Part shown: piece after piece, positions 1 to 7,003 of the stretch
Numbering within the stretch: position 1 is the stretch's first letter
Layout of the letters: each line of letters starts with the position of its first letter
Translations under genes and position numbers: made by a program
The notes under the pieces: model-generated
The model's input: only the letters and a program-made list of their open reading frames with translations
The model's database searches: none
What the model was told of the DNA's origin: nothing
Assembly (NCBI GenBank): GCA_050743385.1
Contig: JBOGFJ010000270.1
Coordinates: forward strand, 1 to 19,686
Direction of reading: 5' to 3'
Origin: JACDBD01 sp050743385
GTDB taxonomy: Bacteria; Actinomycetota; Acidimicrobiia; IMCC26256; JACDBD01
DNA length: 19,686 nucleotides

Positions 1-321
1 GCCGAGGACGAGGCGACGACCGACCTGGCGGCCAACTACTGGCTGTCGACCTGGGTTGTCGGCGATCAGCTCACCGACATCATCGCCGCCGGCGAGACCC
101 CCGACGCGGCGACGCTGCTCGCACGGATGAACGCGCTCGAGAACTACAAGACCCGGGGCATGACGCCGCCGATCACCACGACCGGATCCGCACCGGCGGT
201 CGACACCCCGATCCCGCTCGAGCGCTTCTTCAACCCCACCGTCGTGCGCTTCGAGATCCGGGACGGCGAGCTCGTCCAAGTCTCGAAGGCGTTCGTCAAT
301 CCCTTCGAGGTGCAGGACTAG
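1..321 (+). CDS. ABC transporter solute-binding protein, branched-chain amino acid type (C-terminal fragment)
   Basis: Frame 1 is open from the first base of the window to a TAG at 319-321, giving the last 106 residues of a longer protein. The segment has the layout of the end of a periplasmic-binding-protein type 1 receptor (LivJ/LivK-like, Peripla_BP_6). There is a Trp/Tyr-rich helix (NYWLSTW), a helix with ALxxMNAL character, a TPPI stretch, and a final beta pair around VVRFEIRDGELVQVSKAF. Such proteins are secreted or lipid-anchored and deliver ligand to Liv-type permeases. The linked LivHMG and LivF genes downstream on the same strand support this role. The N-terminus, signal peptide and ligand pocket lie outside the window, so the ligand cannot be judged. 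Confidence 0.72.
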   Translation, partial: AEDEATTDLAANYWLSTWVVGDQLTDIIAAGETPDAATLLARMNALENYKTRGMTPPITTTGSAPAVDTPIPLERFFNPTVVRFEIRDGELVQVSKAFVNPFEVQD

Positions 322-356
322 GTCGGCACGCCCGAGGGCCCGCTCCCGTGCCGACC
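321..356 (+). terminator. Strong hairpin after the solute-binding protein gene
   Basis: A perfect 10-bp inverted repeat starts on the last base of the stop codon: GGTCGGCACG at 321-330 pairs with CGTGCCGACC at 347-356 across a 16-nt GC-rich loop. No T tract follows, which is common for actinobacterial intrinsic terminators. It separates the binding-protein gene from the promoter of the next gene. Termination is inferred from position and stem strength. Confidence 0.6.
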
Positions 357-371
357 GTCCGGTCGGTCGGC

Positions 372-377
372 TAGCCT
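372..377 (+). promoter_or_regulatory. Predicted -10 box (TAGCCT) upstream of the MaoC gene
   Basis: TAGCCT fits the actinobacterial TANNNT -10 pattern and lies 8 nt before a GTG at 386 that is in frame with the MaoC protein. The surrounding sequence resembles the boxes before 12163 and 19606, with CTA, then T, then CGGCC. No convincing -35 element was found. Transcription would start near 384-386. Confidence 0.4.
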
Positions 378-433
378 CGGCCGCCGTGCGCGGGTGCCGC
401 GACGTTCCTGCGGCGAAGGGGCGAAGGAGGGAG

Positions 434-910
434 ATGGCCGTCGGCAAGGACCGATACCTGCTGTTCCGCGAGTTCGACGAGCTCGACGTCGGCGAGACGC
501 AACGGACGCGCGGGCGCACGATCACCGAGACCGACATCGTCAACTGGTGCGCCCTCACCGGGGACTGGTTCTACCCCCATATCGACAAGGTCGCGGCCGA
601 GCGCTCGATGTTCGGCCAGCGCGTTGCCCCCGGGATCATGGTGTACGCGCTGGGCACCGGGCTGGGCGTTCCGGCCGATGCCACCACGATCCTCGCGAAC
701 TATGGCGCCGATGAGGTGCGCTACACGAAGCCGACATGGATCGGCGACACGATCCACCTGGTAATCGAGGTGATCGACAAGGTCGACCGGGACGCGAACA
801 CCGGTGTCGTGACGTACCGGTGGGACATCGTCAACCAGAACGGCGAAACCGTGTGCGCGAGCAAGCTGAAGATCCTGACCGCCAAGCAGCGCCGCCCGTA
901 CGGCGAGTAG
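434..910 (+). CDS. MaoC-like hotdog-fold dehydratase
   Basis: This is a 158-residue single-hotdog protein. The MaoC/R-hydratase active-site region is visible as LTGDWFYPHIDKVAAERS, with Asp44 and His49 as the expected catalytic pair, followed by a GQRVAPGIM segment typical of the family. The Asn that usually follows the Asp is replaced by an aromatic residue. Members hydrate or dehydrate enoyl-/3-hydroxyacyl-CoA, and some act as mesaconyl- or other acyl-CoA hydratases. The start at ATG 434 is chosen because AAGGAGGG lies just upstream. An in-frame GTG at 386 would add 16 Arg-rich residues. The crotonase-fold gene follows after 14 nt, so they probably form an operon. The substrate is unknown. 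Confidence 0.85.
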   Translation: MAVGKDRYLLFREFDELDVGETQRTRGRTITETDIVNWCALTGDWFYPHIDKVAAERSMFGQRVAPGIMVYALGTGLGVPADATTILANYGADEVRYTKPTWIGDTIHLVIEVIDKVDRDANTGVVTYRWDIVNQNGETVCASKLKILTAKQRRPYGE

Positions 911-924
911 CCCGAGGAGCCGCC

Positions 925-1707
925 ATGTCCGAGTCGACCGCGCTGCTCGAGCTCGACGAGGCCTGCGGCGAGCTCGTGCTCAACCGTCCAGACAAGATGA
1001 ATGCCGTCAACGAGGCGATGGTCGCAGACCTCCATGCACGACTCGACGAAGCGGAGCGCGCGTCGGTGCGGGCACTGGTCGTGCGCGGCGCCGGTCGCGG
1101 CTTCTGCGCCGGCCGCGACCTCGACGACGCGAACCCACTCGACGAAGACGGCCAGGCGATTCTCAACGACTCGCTCAACCCGATCGTCGCTCGCCTCGCC
1201 GAGTTTCCGGCTCCCACGTTCTGCGCTCTGCACGGCCCCGCGCTCGGCACCGGCCTGGGGCTCGCGCTGGCATGCGACGTCGTCTACGCCGCCGACGACG
1301 CTCGCATCGGTTCGCCGTTCGCCCGCATCGGCGCCGTCCTCGACTCGGGCGCTCATGACTTCCTCGTGCGGCGCGTCGGCGCGCATCGCGCGCTCGAGCT
1401 CGTGTACACGGGACGCTTGCTCTCGGGGCGAGAAGCGTCCGAATGGGGGATCGTGAATCGCGCGGTCGCCGGCCTCGACCTCGTCGCGCGCGTGCGCGCG
1501 ATGGCCCGCCGGGCCGCAGCCGGCCCCACGGCGGCGTTCCTCGCCTCGAAGCGGCTCGTGCGCCGCATCGCCGACGACGGCCTGTCGTTCGCCGAGGTGC
1601 TGGGGGCGGAGGCCGCCGCCCAAGGCATGGCGTCGCGAACCGACGACTACAGCGAGGGGATCGGCGCCTTCCAGGAGAAGCGTGCCCCACGGTTCGTGGG
1701 AGCCTGA
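925..1707 (+). CDS. Enoyl-CoA hydratase/isomerase family protein (PaaG-like)
   Basis: A 260-residue crotonase-fold protein starting at ATG 925 with GAGGAG 5 nt upstream. Oxyanion-hole segments are RGFCAGRDL (residues 58-66) and GPALGTG (104-110). The first catalytic Glu of true hydratases is Gly112 here. The second acidic position is the Asp in LDSG (Asp140). That combination is the pattern I associate with PaaG-type ring-opening or delta-isomerases (2-(1,2-epoxy-1,2-dihydrophenyl)acetyl-CoA isomerase) rather than standard hydratases. The C-terminal part (GREASEWGIVNRAV) is normal for the family. It follows the MaoC gene and precedes the Liv transporter, suggesting CoA-thioester catabolism. 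A full paaABCDE ring-epoxidase set is not present in this window. Confidence 0.85.
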   Translation: MSESTALLELDEACGELVLNRPDKMNAVNEAMVADLHARLDEAERASVRALVVRGAGRGFCAGRDLDDANPLDEDGQAILNDSLNPIVARLAEFPAPTFCALHGPALGTGLGLALACDVVYAADDARIGSPFARIGAVLDSGAHDFLVRRVGAHRALELVYTGRLLSGREASEWGIVNRAVAGLDLVARVRAMARRAAAGPTAAFLASKRLVRRIADDGLSFAEVLGAEAAAQGMASRTDDYSEGIGAFQEKRAPRFVGA

Positions 1708-1746
1708 CCGGCGATGATCGTCAGAGATCTAATGTTCGTCACTCGC

Positions 1747-1774
1747 TTGACGCGGTAGCAGGCGTTTGTAGGAT
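1747..1774 (+). promoter_or_regulatory. Candidate promoter for the liv transporter genes
   Basis: TTGACG at 1747-1752 is separated by 16 nt from TAGGAT at 1769-1774. Both hexamers are close to the housekeeping consensus, making this the best -35/-10 pair in the window. It lies in a relatively AT-rich part of the 146-bp gap after the crotonase gene. It would give a leader of about 70 nt before the Liv fusion gene. Confidence 0.5.
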
Positions 1775-1836
1775 TTAACCCCGGGCGCGGCCCGAAAGCG
1801 CGTCCGGGCAGAGGCAGCAGCCAGGGGGGAGCCGCG

Positions 1837-1857
1837 GTGCGCCGGCGCGGGACATGA
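1837..1857 (+). other. Six-codon upstream ORF overlapping the Liv fusion start
   Basis: A run of G and A (AGGGGGGA, 1823-1830) lies 6 nt before a GTG at 1837. It opens a six-codon frame (Met-Arg-Arg-Arg-Gly-Thr) ending at TGA 1855-1857, which overlaps the ATG at 1854 in an ATGA arrangement. The ATG itself has no good ribosome binding site. The layout suggests that ribosomes load at the GTG and re-initiate on the transporter gene. Expression of the peptide is inference. Confidence 0.35.
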
Positions 1858-4700
1858 CCGAGTTCTGGAAGTTCGCACTTCTCGGGCTCGGGCTCGGCGG
1901 GATCTACGCCCTCGCCGCGCAGGGCATCGTGCTCGTGTACCGCGGCTCGGGCGTGCTCAACTTCGCTCACGGCGCGATGGCAGCGGTGGGTGCCTTCGCC
2001 TACGTCGAGGCCGACGAGGCCGGCTGGGGCACGATCCCGTCGGTGCTCGCGGGCGTGCTCCTCGCCGCCGTCGTGGGTGCCCTCGTCCACCTGCTCGTGA
2101 TGCGGCCGCTGCGCAACGCGTCGGCGCTGACGCGGCTCGTGGCCACGCTGGGCGTGCTCACAGTGCTGCAGTCGGCGCTCGTCGGCTGGCCGTTCGACTT
2201 CGGCGACACGCAGCGGTTCGTGCCCGGGTTCCTGCCGGGTGGTGTCGTGGAGTTCGGCAGCAGCGAGATCAGCGTGAGTCAGGATCGGTTGTGGATCCTC
2301 GGGATCGCGACTGTCCTGAGCCTGGCGCTGTGGGCCGTCTACCGCTTCACGCGCTTCGGGATCGTGACGCGCGCGGTTGCGGAGAACGACGAGGTGGCGG
2401 CGTCACTGGGCCGGTCACCTGACGTCGTCGCCACCGTGAACTGGGCCGCGGGCGCCGGGCTGGCCGGGCTCGCCGGCATCCTGGTCGTGCCCATCATCGG
2501 CCTGTCGGTCAACCAGATCCTGCTCCTCCTCGTCCCCGCGCTCGCCGCCGCCCTCGTCGGCAACTTCACGTCGTTCCCGCTGACCCTGCTCGGTGGAGTG
2601 CTCATCGGGATCATCGAGTCGGAGCTTACGAGCGGTGCCGACTGGATCCCCGAGTTCCTGAAGGCCCCGGGATGGTCGAAGTCGGTGCCGTTCCTCGTCA
2701 TCATCGCAGTGCTCGCCCTCCGCGGCCGCGCGCTCCCCCTGCGAAGCCACGTCCTCGAGCGCATGCCCGGCCTCGGGTCGGGCCGCATCCGTCCAGGGGT
2801 GCTGGCGGTAGCCGTGCTCGCGACGTTCGTCGCGATCGACGGCATCGGATTTCTCGGGTTCGGCGGCGTTCACGTGAACTGGGTCGGCGCGGTGACGACG
2901 ACCTTCATCGCGGCCACGATCTGCCTCTCGCTGGTGGTCGTCACCGGCTACGCCGGCCAGCTCTCGCTCGCGCAGTACGCCTTGGCGGGCGTGGGCGCCT
3001 ACGTCGCGGCGCGTGTCGCCTCGGGCGGCGAGCTCATCGGACTGTTCAGCCTGGGACAGCTCGACTTCGGCGTCGCCGTTCTGCTCGGCGTGCTCTTCAC
3101 CGTTCCCGTGGGGCTGCTCGTCGGGCTCCCGGCGTTGCGCACGCGCGGCGTGAACCTCGCGATCGCGACCCTCGGGCTCGCGCTCCTGATCGAGCGGGTG
3201 GTGCTCGCGAACCCTGAGTACACCGGTGGGTTCGAGGGAACCGTCGTACCGCGGCCGGAGATCTTCGGGATCGACATCGATCCGATCACGTCGCCCCGTC
3301 GCTACGCCGTCTTCTGCCTGGCGGCGTTCGCGGTCGCCGCGCTCGCCGTCGCCAACCTGCGGCGAGGCCGGTCGGGGCGCCGGCTCGTGGCAGTGCGCAC
3401 GAACGAACGCGCCGCGGCGTCGCTCGGGATTTCCGTGATCGGAGCGAAGCTGTACGCGTTCGGGCTCGCGGCCGCGATCGCGGGGCTAGGCGGCATCCTG
3501 CTCGCGTTCCGGTCGCGCACTGTCCTCTTCGCTCCCTACAACGTCTTCAACTCCATCCAGGTCGTCATCCAGAGCGTGCTCGGTGGCATCGGCTTCATCG
3601 GCGGGGCGTTGTTCGGTGGCGCGATCGCCATCGGCGGTGCGCTCTCGTACACCCTGAACGAGCTCCTCGACGTCGATGACGTCATGGTGATCATGCTCTC
3701 GGGACTCTTCCTGATCCTGAACCTCATCCTGTTCCCCGACGGCGTGGCGGCGCAGATCGCCCGCGACTTCCGGCGCGTCGCCGCGCGCGTCGCCCGCCTC
3801 GCCCGGCGTCCGGCGCCCCCGATGCCTGCGCTCGGTGACATCGAGCGGGCGACGATCCGGGCCCAGACGCTGCGGGCCGAAGGTGTCGGCGTGAGGTTCG
3901 GCGGCGTCGTAGCCGTCGAATCCGTGTCACTCGAGGTTCGCCCGGGCGAGGTCGTCGGGCTCATCGGCCCGAACGGCGCGGGGAAGACCACCCTGATCGA
4001 CGTCGTCAGCGGCTTCACCCGGGCGCAGAAGGGTCACGTCACCCTCGAGCGCGCCCCCATCGACTCGTGGTCTCCGCGCCGGCGCGCCCGCTCCGGCATC
4101 GGGCGCTCGTTTCAGTCGCTCGAGCTGTTCGAGGACATGTCGGTGCTCGACAACCTGCGTACCGCCTCCGACCGTCGCGACCCGCTGGCATACCTGACCG
4201 ACCTCGTGTGGCCGCGGAACCCGGCGCTGCCCGGGACGGCTGTCGCCGCGGTGCGGGAGTTCGGGATCGAGGGTGATCTCGGCCGCCAGCCGTCGGAGCT
4301 CCCGTACGGGAGGCGCCGGCTCGTAGGCATCGCGCGCGCGGTGGCCAGCGAGCCCTCGGTGCTGCTCCTCGACGAACCCGCCGCCGGGCTCGACGAGCGC
4401 GAGACCGCCGAGCTCGGTGAGCTCGTCGGCCGGCTCGCCAAGGAGTGGGGCCTGGGCATCCTGCTCGTGGAGCACGACGTCGCACTGGTGATGTCGATCT
4501 GCGACCGCATCGTGGCGCTCGACTTCGGGCGGGTGATCGCCGAGGGCACCCCCGACGAGATCCGACGCAGCGACGCGGTCGTCGCCGCTTACCTGGGCAA
4601 GGCCGAAGAACCCACGCCGGAGCCCGCCTCGCCGGCCGTCGGCGGCGAAGCGCTCTCCGACGCGTCTCCACGTGAGCCCGCGCAGGAGCCGGTGTCGTGA
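1854..4700 (+). CDS. Fused branched-chain amino acid-type ABC transporter: LivH-LivM permeases plus LivG ATPase
   Basis: One 948-residue frame carries three normally separate subunits. Residues 1-300 are LivH-like: a YALAAQG helix, NFAHG at 36-40, and an LAGLAGIL segment in the conserved cytoplasmic-loop region. Residues about 316-625 are LivM-like, with GYAGQLSLAQYA near 365 and RTNERAAASLGI followed by AGLGGILLAFRS. After an Arg/Pro-rich linker, residues about 672-910 are a LivG-type ATPase: Walker A GPNGAGKT (705-712), a YG-type signature LPYGRRRL (816-823), Walker B LLLDEP (Asp840-Glu841) and H-loop His874. A Pro/Glu/Ala-rich tail of about 35 residues ends the protein. The ATG at 1854 gives the usual LivH N-terminus. 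The next gene (LivF) overlaps by 4 bp. Expected substrates are branched amino acids, amides or aromatic acids. The aromatic cluster nearby makes the last plausible. Confidence 0.93.
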   Translation: MTEFWKFALLGLGLGGIYALAAQGIVLVYRGSGVLNFAHGAMAAVGAFAYVEADEAGWGTIPSVLAGVLLAAVVGALVHLLVMRPLRNASALTRLVATLGVLTVLQSALVGWPFDFGDTQRFVPGFLPGGVVEFGSSEISVSQDRLWILGIATVLSLALWAVYRFTRFGIVTRAVAENDEVAASLGRSPDVVATVNWAAGAGLAGLAGILVVPIIGLSVNQILLLLVPALAAALVGNFTSFPLTLLGGVLIGIIESELTSGADWIPEFLKAPGWSKSVPFLVIIAVLALRGRALPLRSHVLERMPGLGSGRIRPGVLAVAVLATFVAIDGIGFLGFGGVHVNWVGAVTTTFIAATICLSLVVVTGYAGQLSLAQYALAGVGAYVAARVASGGELIGLFSLGQLDFGVAVLLGVLFTVPVGLLVGLPALRTRGVNLAIATLGLALLIERVVLANPEYTGGFEGTVVPRPEIFGIDIDPITSPRRYAVFCLAAFAVAALAVANLRRGRSGRRLVAVRTNERAAASLGISVIGAKLYAFGLAAAIAGLGGILLAFRSRTVLFAPYNVFNSIQVVIQSVLGGIGFIGGALFGGAIAIGGALSYTLNELLDVDDVMVIMLSGLFLILNLILFPDGVAAQIARDFRRVAARVARLARRPAPPMPALGDIERATIRAQTLRAEGVGVRFGGVVAVESVSLEVRPGEVVGLIGPNGAGKTTLIDVVSGFTRAQKGHVTLERAPIDSWSPRRRARSGIGRSFQSLELFEDMSVLDNLRTASDRRDPLAYLTDLVWPRNPALPGTAVAAVREFGIEGDLGRQPSELPYGRRRLVGIARAVASEPSVLLLDEPAAGLDERETAELGELVGRLAKEWGLGILLVEHDVALVMSICDRIVALDFGRVIAEGTPDEIRRSDAVVAAYLGKAEEPTPEPASPAVGGEALSDASPREPAQEPVS

Positions 4701-5416
4701 CGCTGCTGGAGACCCGTGCCTTGTCCGCCGGTTACGGGAGGCTGGCAGCGGTGCGCGACCTCGACCTGCGGGTCGAGCGGGGCGAGGTCGTGGCCCTGCT
4801 CGGGCCGAACGGCGCGGGAAAGTCGACGACACTCAAGACGATCGCGGGCGCGCTCCCCTCGCTCGGCGGAGAGATCGTCTGGAAGGGCGAGTCGACTCGT
4901 GCGCCGATGCACCGCCGCGTGCGCCTCGGGTTCGCGTACGTGCCCGAGGAGCGCTCGATCTTCATGGACCTCACCGCCGCCGAGAACCTCCGGGTCGGCG
5001 ACGGGCCGATCGAGAAGGCCCTCGAGCTGTTCCCGGAGCTTGCGCTGCACCTCAAGCGCAAGGCGGGGCTCCTCTCCGGGGGGCAGCAACAGATCCTCAG
5101 CCTCGCCCGCGCCCTTGCGGCCGAGCCCGACCTCCTCCTCGCCGACGAGCTCTCGCTCGGCCTCGCCCCGCTCGTCGTGCACCGGCTCCTCGAGGCGGTG
5201 CGGGCAGCGGCGGGCCGCGGGGTGGGGGTGCTCCTGGTCGAGCAGCACGCCCACCAGGCGCTGTCGGTGGCCGACCGCGTCTACGTGCTCCAGCGCGGTC
5301 GCGTCGCGTTGCAGGGTACGGCGCAGGAGGTCCTCGGCCGTCTCGACGAGGTCGAGCAGACCTATCTCGAGGGCCCCTCGATCAGGGCCGCGGCCGACAC
5401 GCCGACCCCGGCCTGA
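4697..5416 (+). CDS. livF: Branched-chain amino acid-type ABC transporter ATP-binding protein LivF
   Basis: A 239-residue ATPase starting with GTG at 4697 inside a GTGA overlap with the fused permease/ATPase gene, so translation is probably coupled. Walker A GPNGAGKST is at 36-44, signature LSGGQ at 126-130, Walker B LLLADELSLGL with Asp150-Glu151, and H-loop His184 in VEQH. The VPEERSIFMDLTAAENL segment and the ELSLGLAP form, in place of DEPSLGLAP, are typical of LivF rather than LivG. It would dimerise with the LivG domain of the upstream fusion. The last 15 residues are a short Ala/Pro/Thr-rich extension. No separate receptor gene lies in this operon; the fragment at the window start is the obvious partner. 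Confidence 0.92.
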   Translation: MTLLETRALSAGYGRLAAVRDLDLRVERGEVVALLGPNGAGKSTTLKTIAGALPSLGGEIVWKGESTRAPMHRRVRLGFAYVPEERSIFMDLTAAENLRVGDGPIEKALELFPELALHLKRKAGLLSGGQQQILSLARALAAEPDLLLADELSLGLAPLVVHRLLEAVRAAAGRGVGVLLVEQHAHQALSVADRVYVLQRGRVALQGTAQEVLGRLDEVEQTYLEGPSIRAAADTPTPA

Positions 5417-5431
5417 CCGGCCGGGCCCGAC

Positions 5432-6055
5432 GTGACACCGCCGAACAACCGCGAGCCCTACGATGCCGAGGCGCTCGTCGACGTCGCCGTGCGCGTGTTT
5501 CTCGACCGCGGTTACGACCGGGCTTCGATGATCGACGTCGCTCGCGCCGCCGAGCTCGGCAAGTCGAGCCTCTATCACCACGTCGCCGGCAAGGAGGAGC
5601 TCCTCGAGCGGGCGCTGCGGCGGGCACTGGACGCGCTGTTCGCCTCGCTCGAGGCCCCCGATTGCACGCGCGGGCCGGCGGTCGACCGGCTGGCGGCAGT
5701 GATCCGTCACACGGTCGAGATCATGTGCGAGCAGCCGGCCGAGGTCGCGCTGCTGTTGCGCGTGCGCGGGAACACCGAGACGGAGCGATGGGCGGCCGAT
5801 CGCCGCCGTGACCTCGACCGCATCGTGACCGACCTCGTTCGCGAGGCGATGGAGGAGGGAGACCTCCGCGACGACCTCGACCCCGCCCTGGTGACGCGCC
5901 TCGTGTTCGGCATGTCGAACTCGGTCGTCGAGTGGTACCGCCCCGAGAGGCGCACCCGGGCCGGCACCATCGTCGACGCCATCCTGGCGATCGTCTTCGA
6001 TGGTCTTCGCCGACGCCCCCCTGCCGGGCAACCACCTCCAGAAAGGGACGCCTGA
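5432..6055 (+). CDS. TetR/AcrR-family transcriptional regulator
   Basis: A 207-residue protein whose N-terminal 60 residues form a TetR helix-turn-helix: ALVDVAVRVFLDRGYDRASM, then DVARAAELGKSSLYHHVAGKEEL, which includes the SLYHHV recognition-helix segment. The remainder is a helical ligand domain with conserved Arg/Glu pairs, similar in length to regulators of fatty-acid and phenylacetate catabolism. The start is GTG 5432, 15 nt after livF, without a strong ribosome binding site. Its TGA overlaps the ATG of the next gene (TGATG). Control of the liv/acyl-CoA genes is inferred from neighbourhood only; no clear operator was found. Confidence 0.88.
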   Translation: MTPPNNREPYDAEALVDVAVRVFLDRGYDRASMIDVARAAELGKSSLYHHVAGKEELLERALRRALDALFASLEAPDCTRGPAVDRLAAVIRHTVEIMCEQPAEVALLLRVRGNTETERWAADRRRDLDRIVTDLVREAMEEGDLRDDLDPALVTRLVFGMSNSVVEWYRPERRTRAGTIVDAILAIVFDGLRRRPPAGQPPPERDA

Positions 6056-6969
6056 TGACCTACTCGATCGTCGCGCGCGACCCGCGCACGGGCGCCCTCG
6101 GCGTCGCCGTGCAGTCGCACTACTTCGCCGCCGGCGCGGTCGTCCCGTGGGCCGAGGCCGGTGTCGGAGTGGTCGCGACGCAGTCGGTCGTCGACGTCGG
6201 CTACGGGCCTCGGGGTCTGGACCTGTTGCGTGACGGCGTGTCGGCCCCGGAAGCGCTCGAGCGCTTGGTCGCGGGCGATCCGATGGCGCCGTTACGGCAG
6301 GTCGCGATGGTCGACGCCGCCGGAGACGTGGCGGCGCACACGGGGGCGGGATGCGTCGCAGAAGCGGTCGAAGCTCGCGGAGCGGAGGTCTCGGTGCAGG
6401 CGAACATGATGCTGCGCCCGACGGTCGCAGACGCCATGCGCGCCGCCTATGAGTCCACCGCCGCCGACCTGCCCCAGCGGCTACTCGCCGCGCTCGACGC
6501 CGCCGAGGCGGAGGGAGGAGACGCCCGCGGACGGCAGTCGGCGGGGCTTCTCGTCGTGAGCGGCGAACGCAGCGACGAACCGTGGAACCAGGTGATCACC
6601 GACGTGCGCGTGGACGATCATCCCCATCCGCTCGACGAGTTGCGACGCCTCTACGAGACCGGGCGGGCCGCCGCCGCCATGGCGGGGACCTTTCCCCTGC
6701 TCTTCGCGCCCGGGTTCGATTCCGAGACCAGACAGGCGTTCGAGGAGGCCATGACCACCCTCGACGAGGCGCAGGCGGTACTCGCCGACAACCGCGAGCC
6801 GACATTCTGGAAGGCGGTCCTGCTCGCCAAGGACGGGCAGGCCGACGCCGCCCGGGCGTGCCTGGCGGTGTGCTGCGACTCCCGCGCCGAGTGGGCCCAG
6901 TTCGTCGCCCGTCTCGCACCGGCGGGGATCCTCGGCGAGCGCGCGCTGGAGTCGCTGCGCGCGGGCTGA
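6055..6969 (+). CDS. DUF1028 family protein (Ntn-hydrolase-like)
   Basis: A 304-residue protein starting at ATG 6055, which overlaps the TetR stop; AAAGGGA is 8 nt upstream. The N-terminal 220 residues match DUF1028: TYSIVARDP at the start, GALGVAVQSHYFAAGAVVPWA, then GVGVVATQS, YGPRGLDLL and HTGAGC. The family has an Ntn-hydrolase-like fold, and no reaction is established to my knowledge. Residues about 225-304 form a helical tail (EEAMTTLDEAQAVLADN, then AVLLAKDGQADAARACL) resembling a small tetratricopeptide-like or peptidoglycan-binding extension seen in longer members. Coupling to the regulator and closeness to the Liv transporter suggest hydrolysis of an imported amide or peptide-like compound, which is inference. 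Confidence 0.85.
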   Translation: MTYSIVARDPRTGALGVAVQSHYFAAGAVVPWAEAGVGVVATQSVVDVGYGPRGLDLLRDGVSAPEALERLVAGDPMAPLRQVAMVDAAGDVAAHTGAGCVAEAVEARGAEVSVQANMMLRPTVADAMRAAYESTAADLPQRLLAALDAAEAEGGDARGRQSAGLLVVSGERSDEPWNQVITDVRVDDHPHPLDELRRLYETGRAAAAMAGTFPLLFAPGFDSETRQAFEEAMTTLDEAQAVLADNREPTFWKAVLLAKDGQADAARACLAVCCDSRAEWAQFVARLAPAGILGERALESLRAG

Positions 6970-7003
6970 GCCAGGCGATCCTTCACCGGCTTCGGGCGTT
7001 GGA

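Noticed and set aside
721..1623. 300-residue minus-strand ORF
   Set aside because: It is antisense to the MaoC and crotonase genes, Arg/Glu/His-rich without any family motif, and explained by high-GC shadow reading.
4589..6031. 480-residue minus-strand ORF
   Set aside because: It lies antisense to livF and the TetR gene, whose motifs are certain; its composition is typical of a shadow frame.
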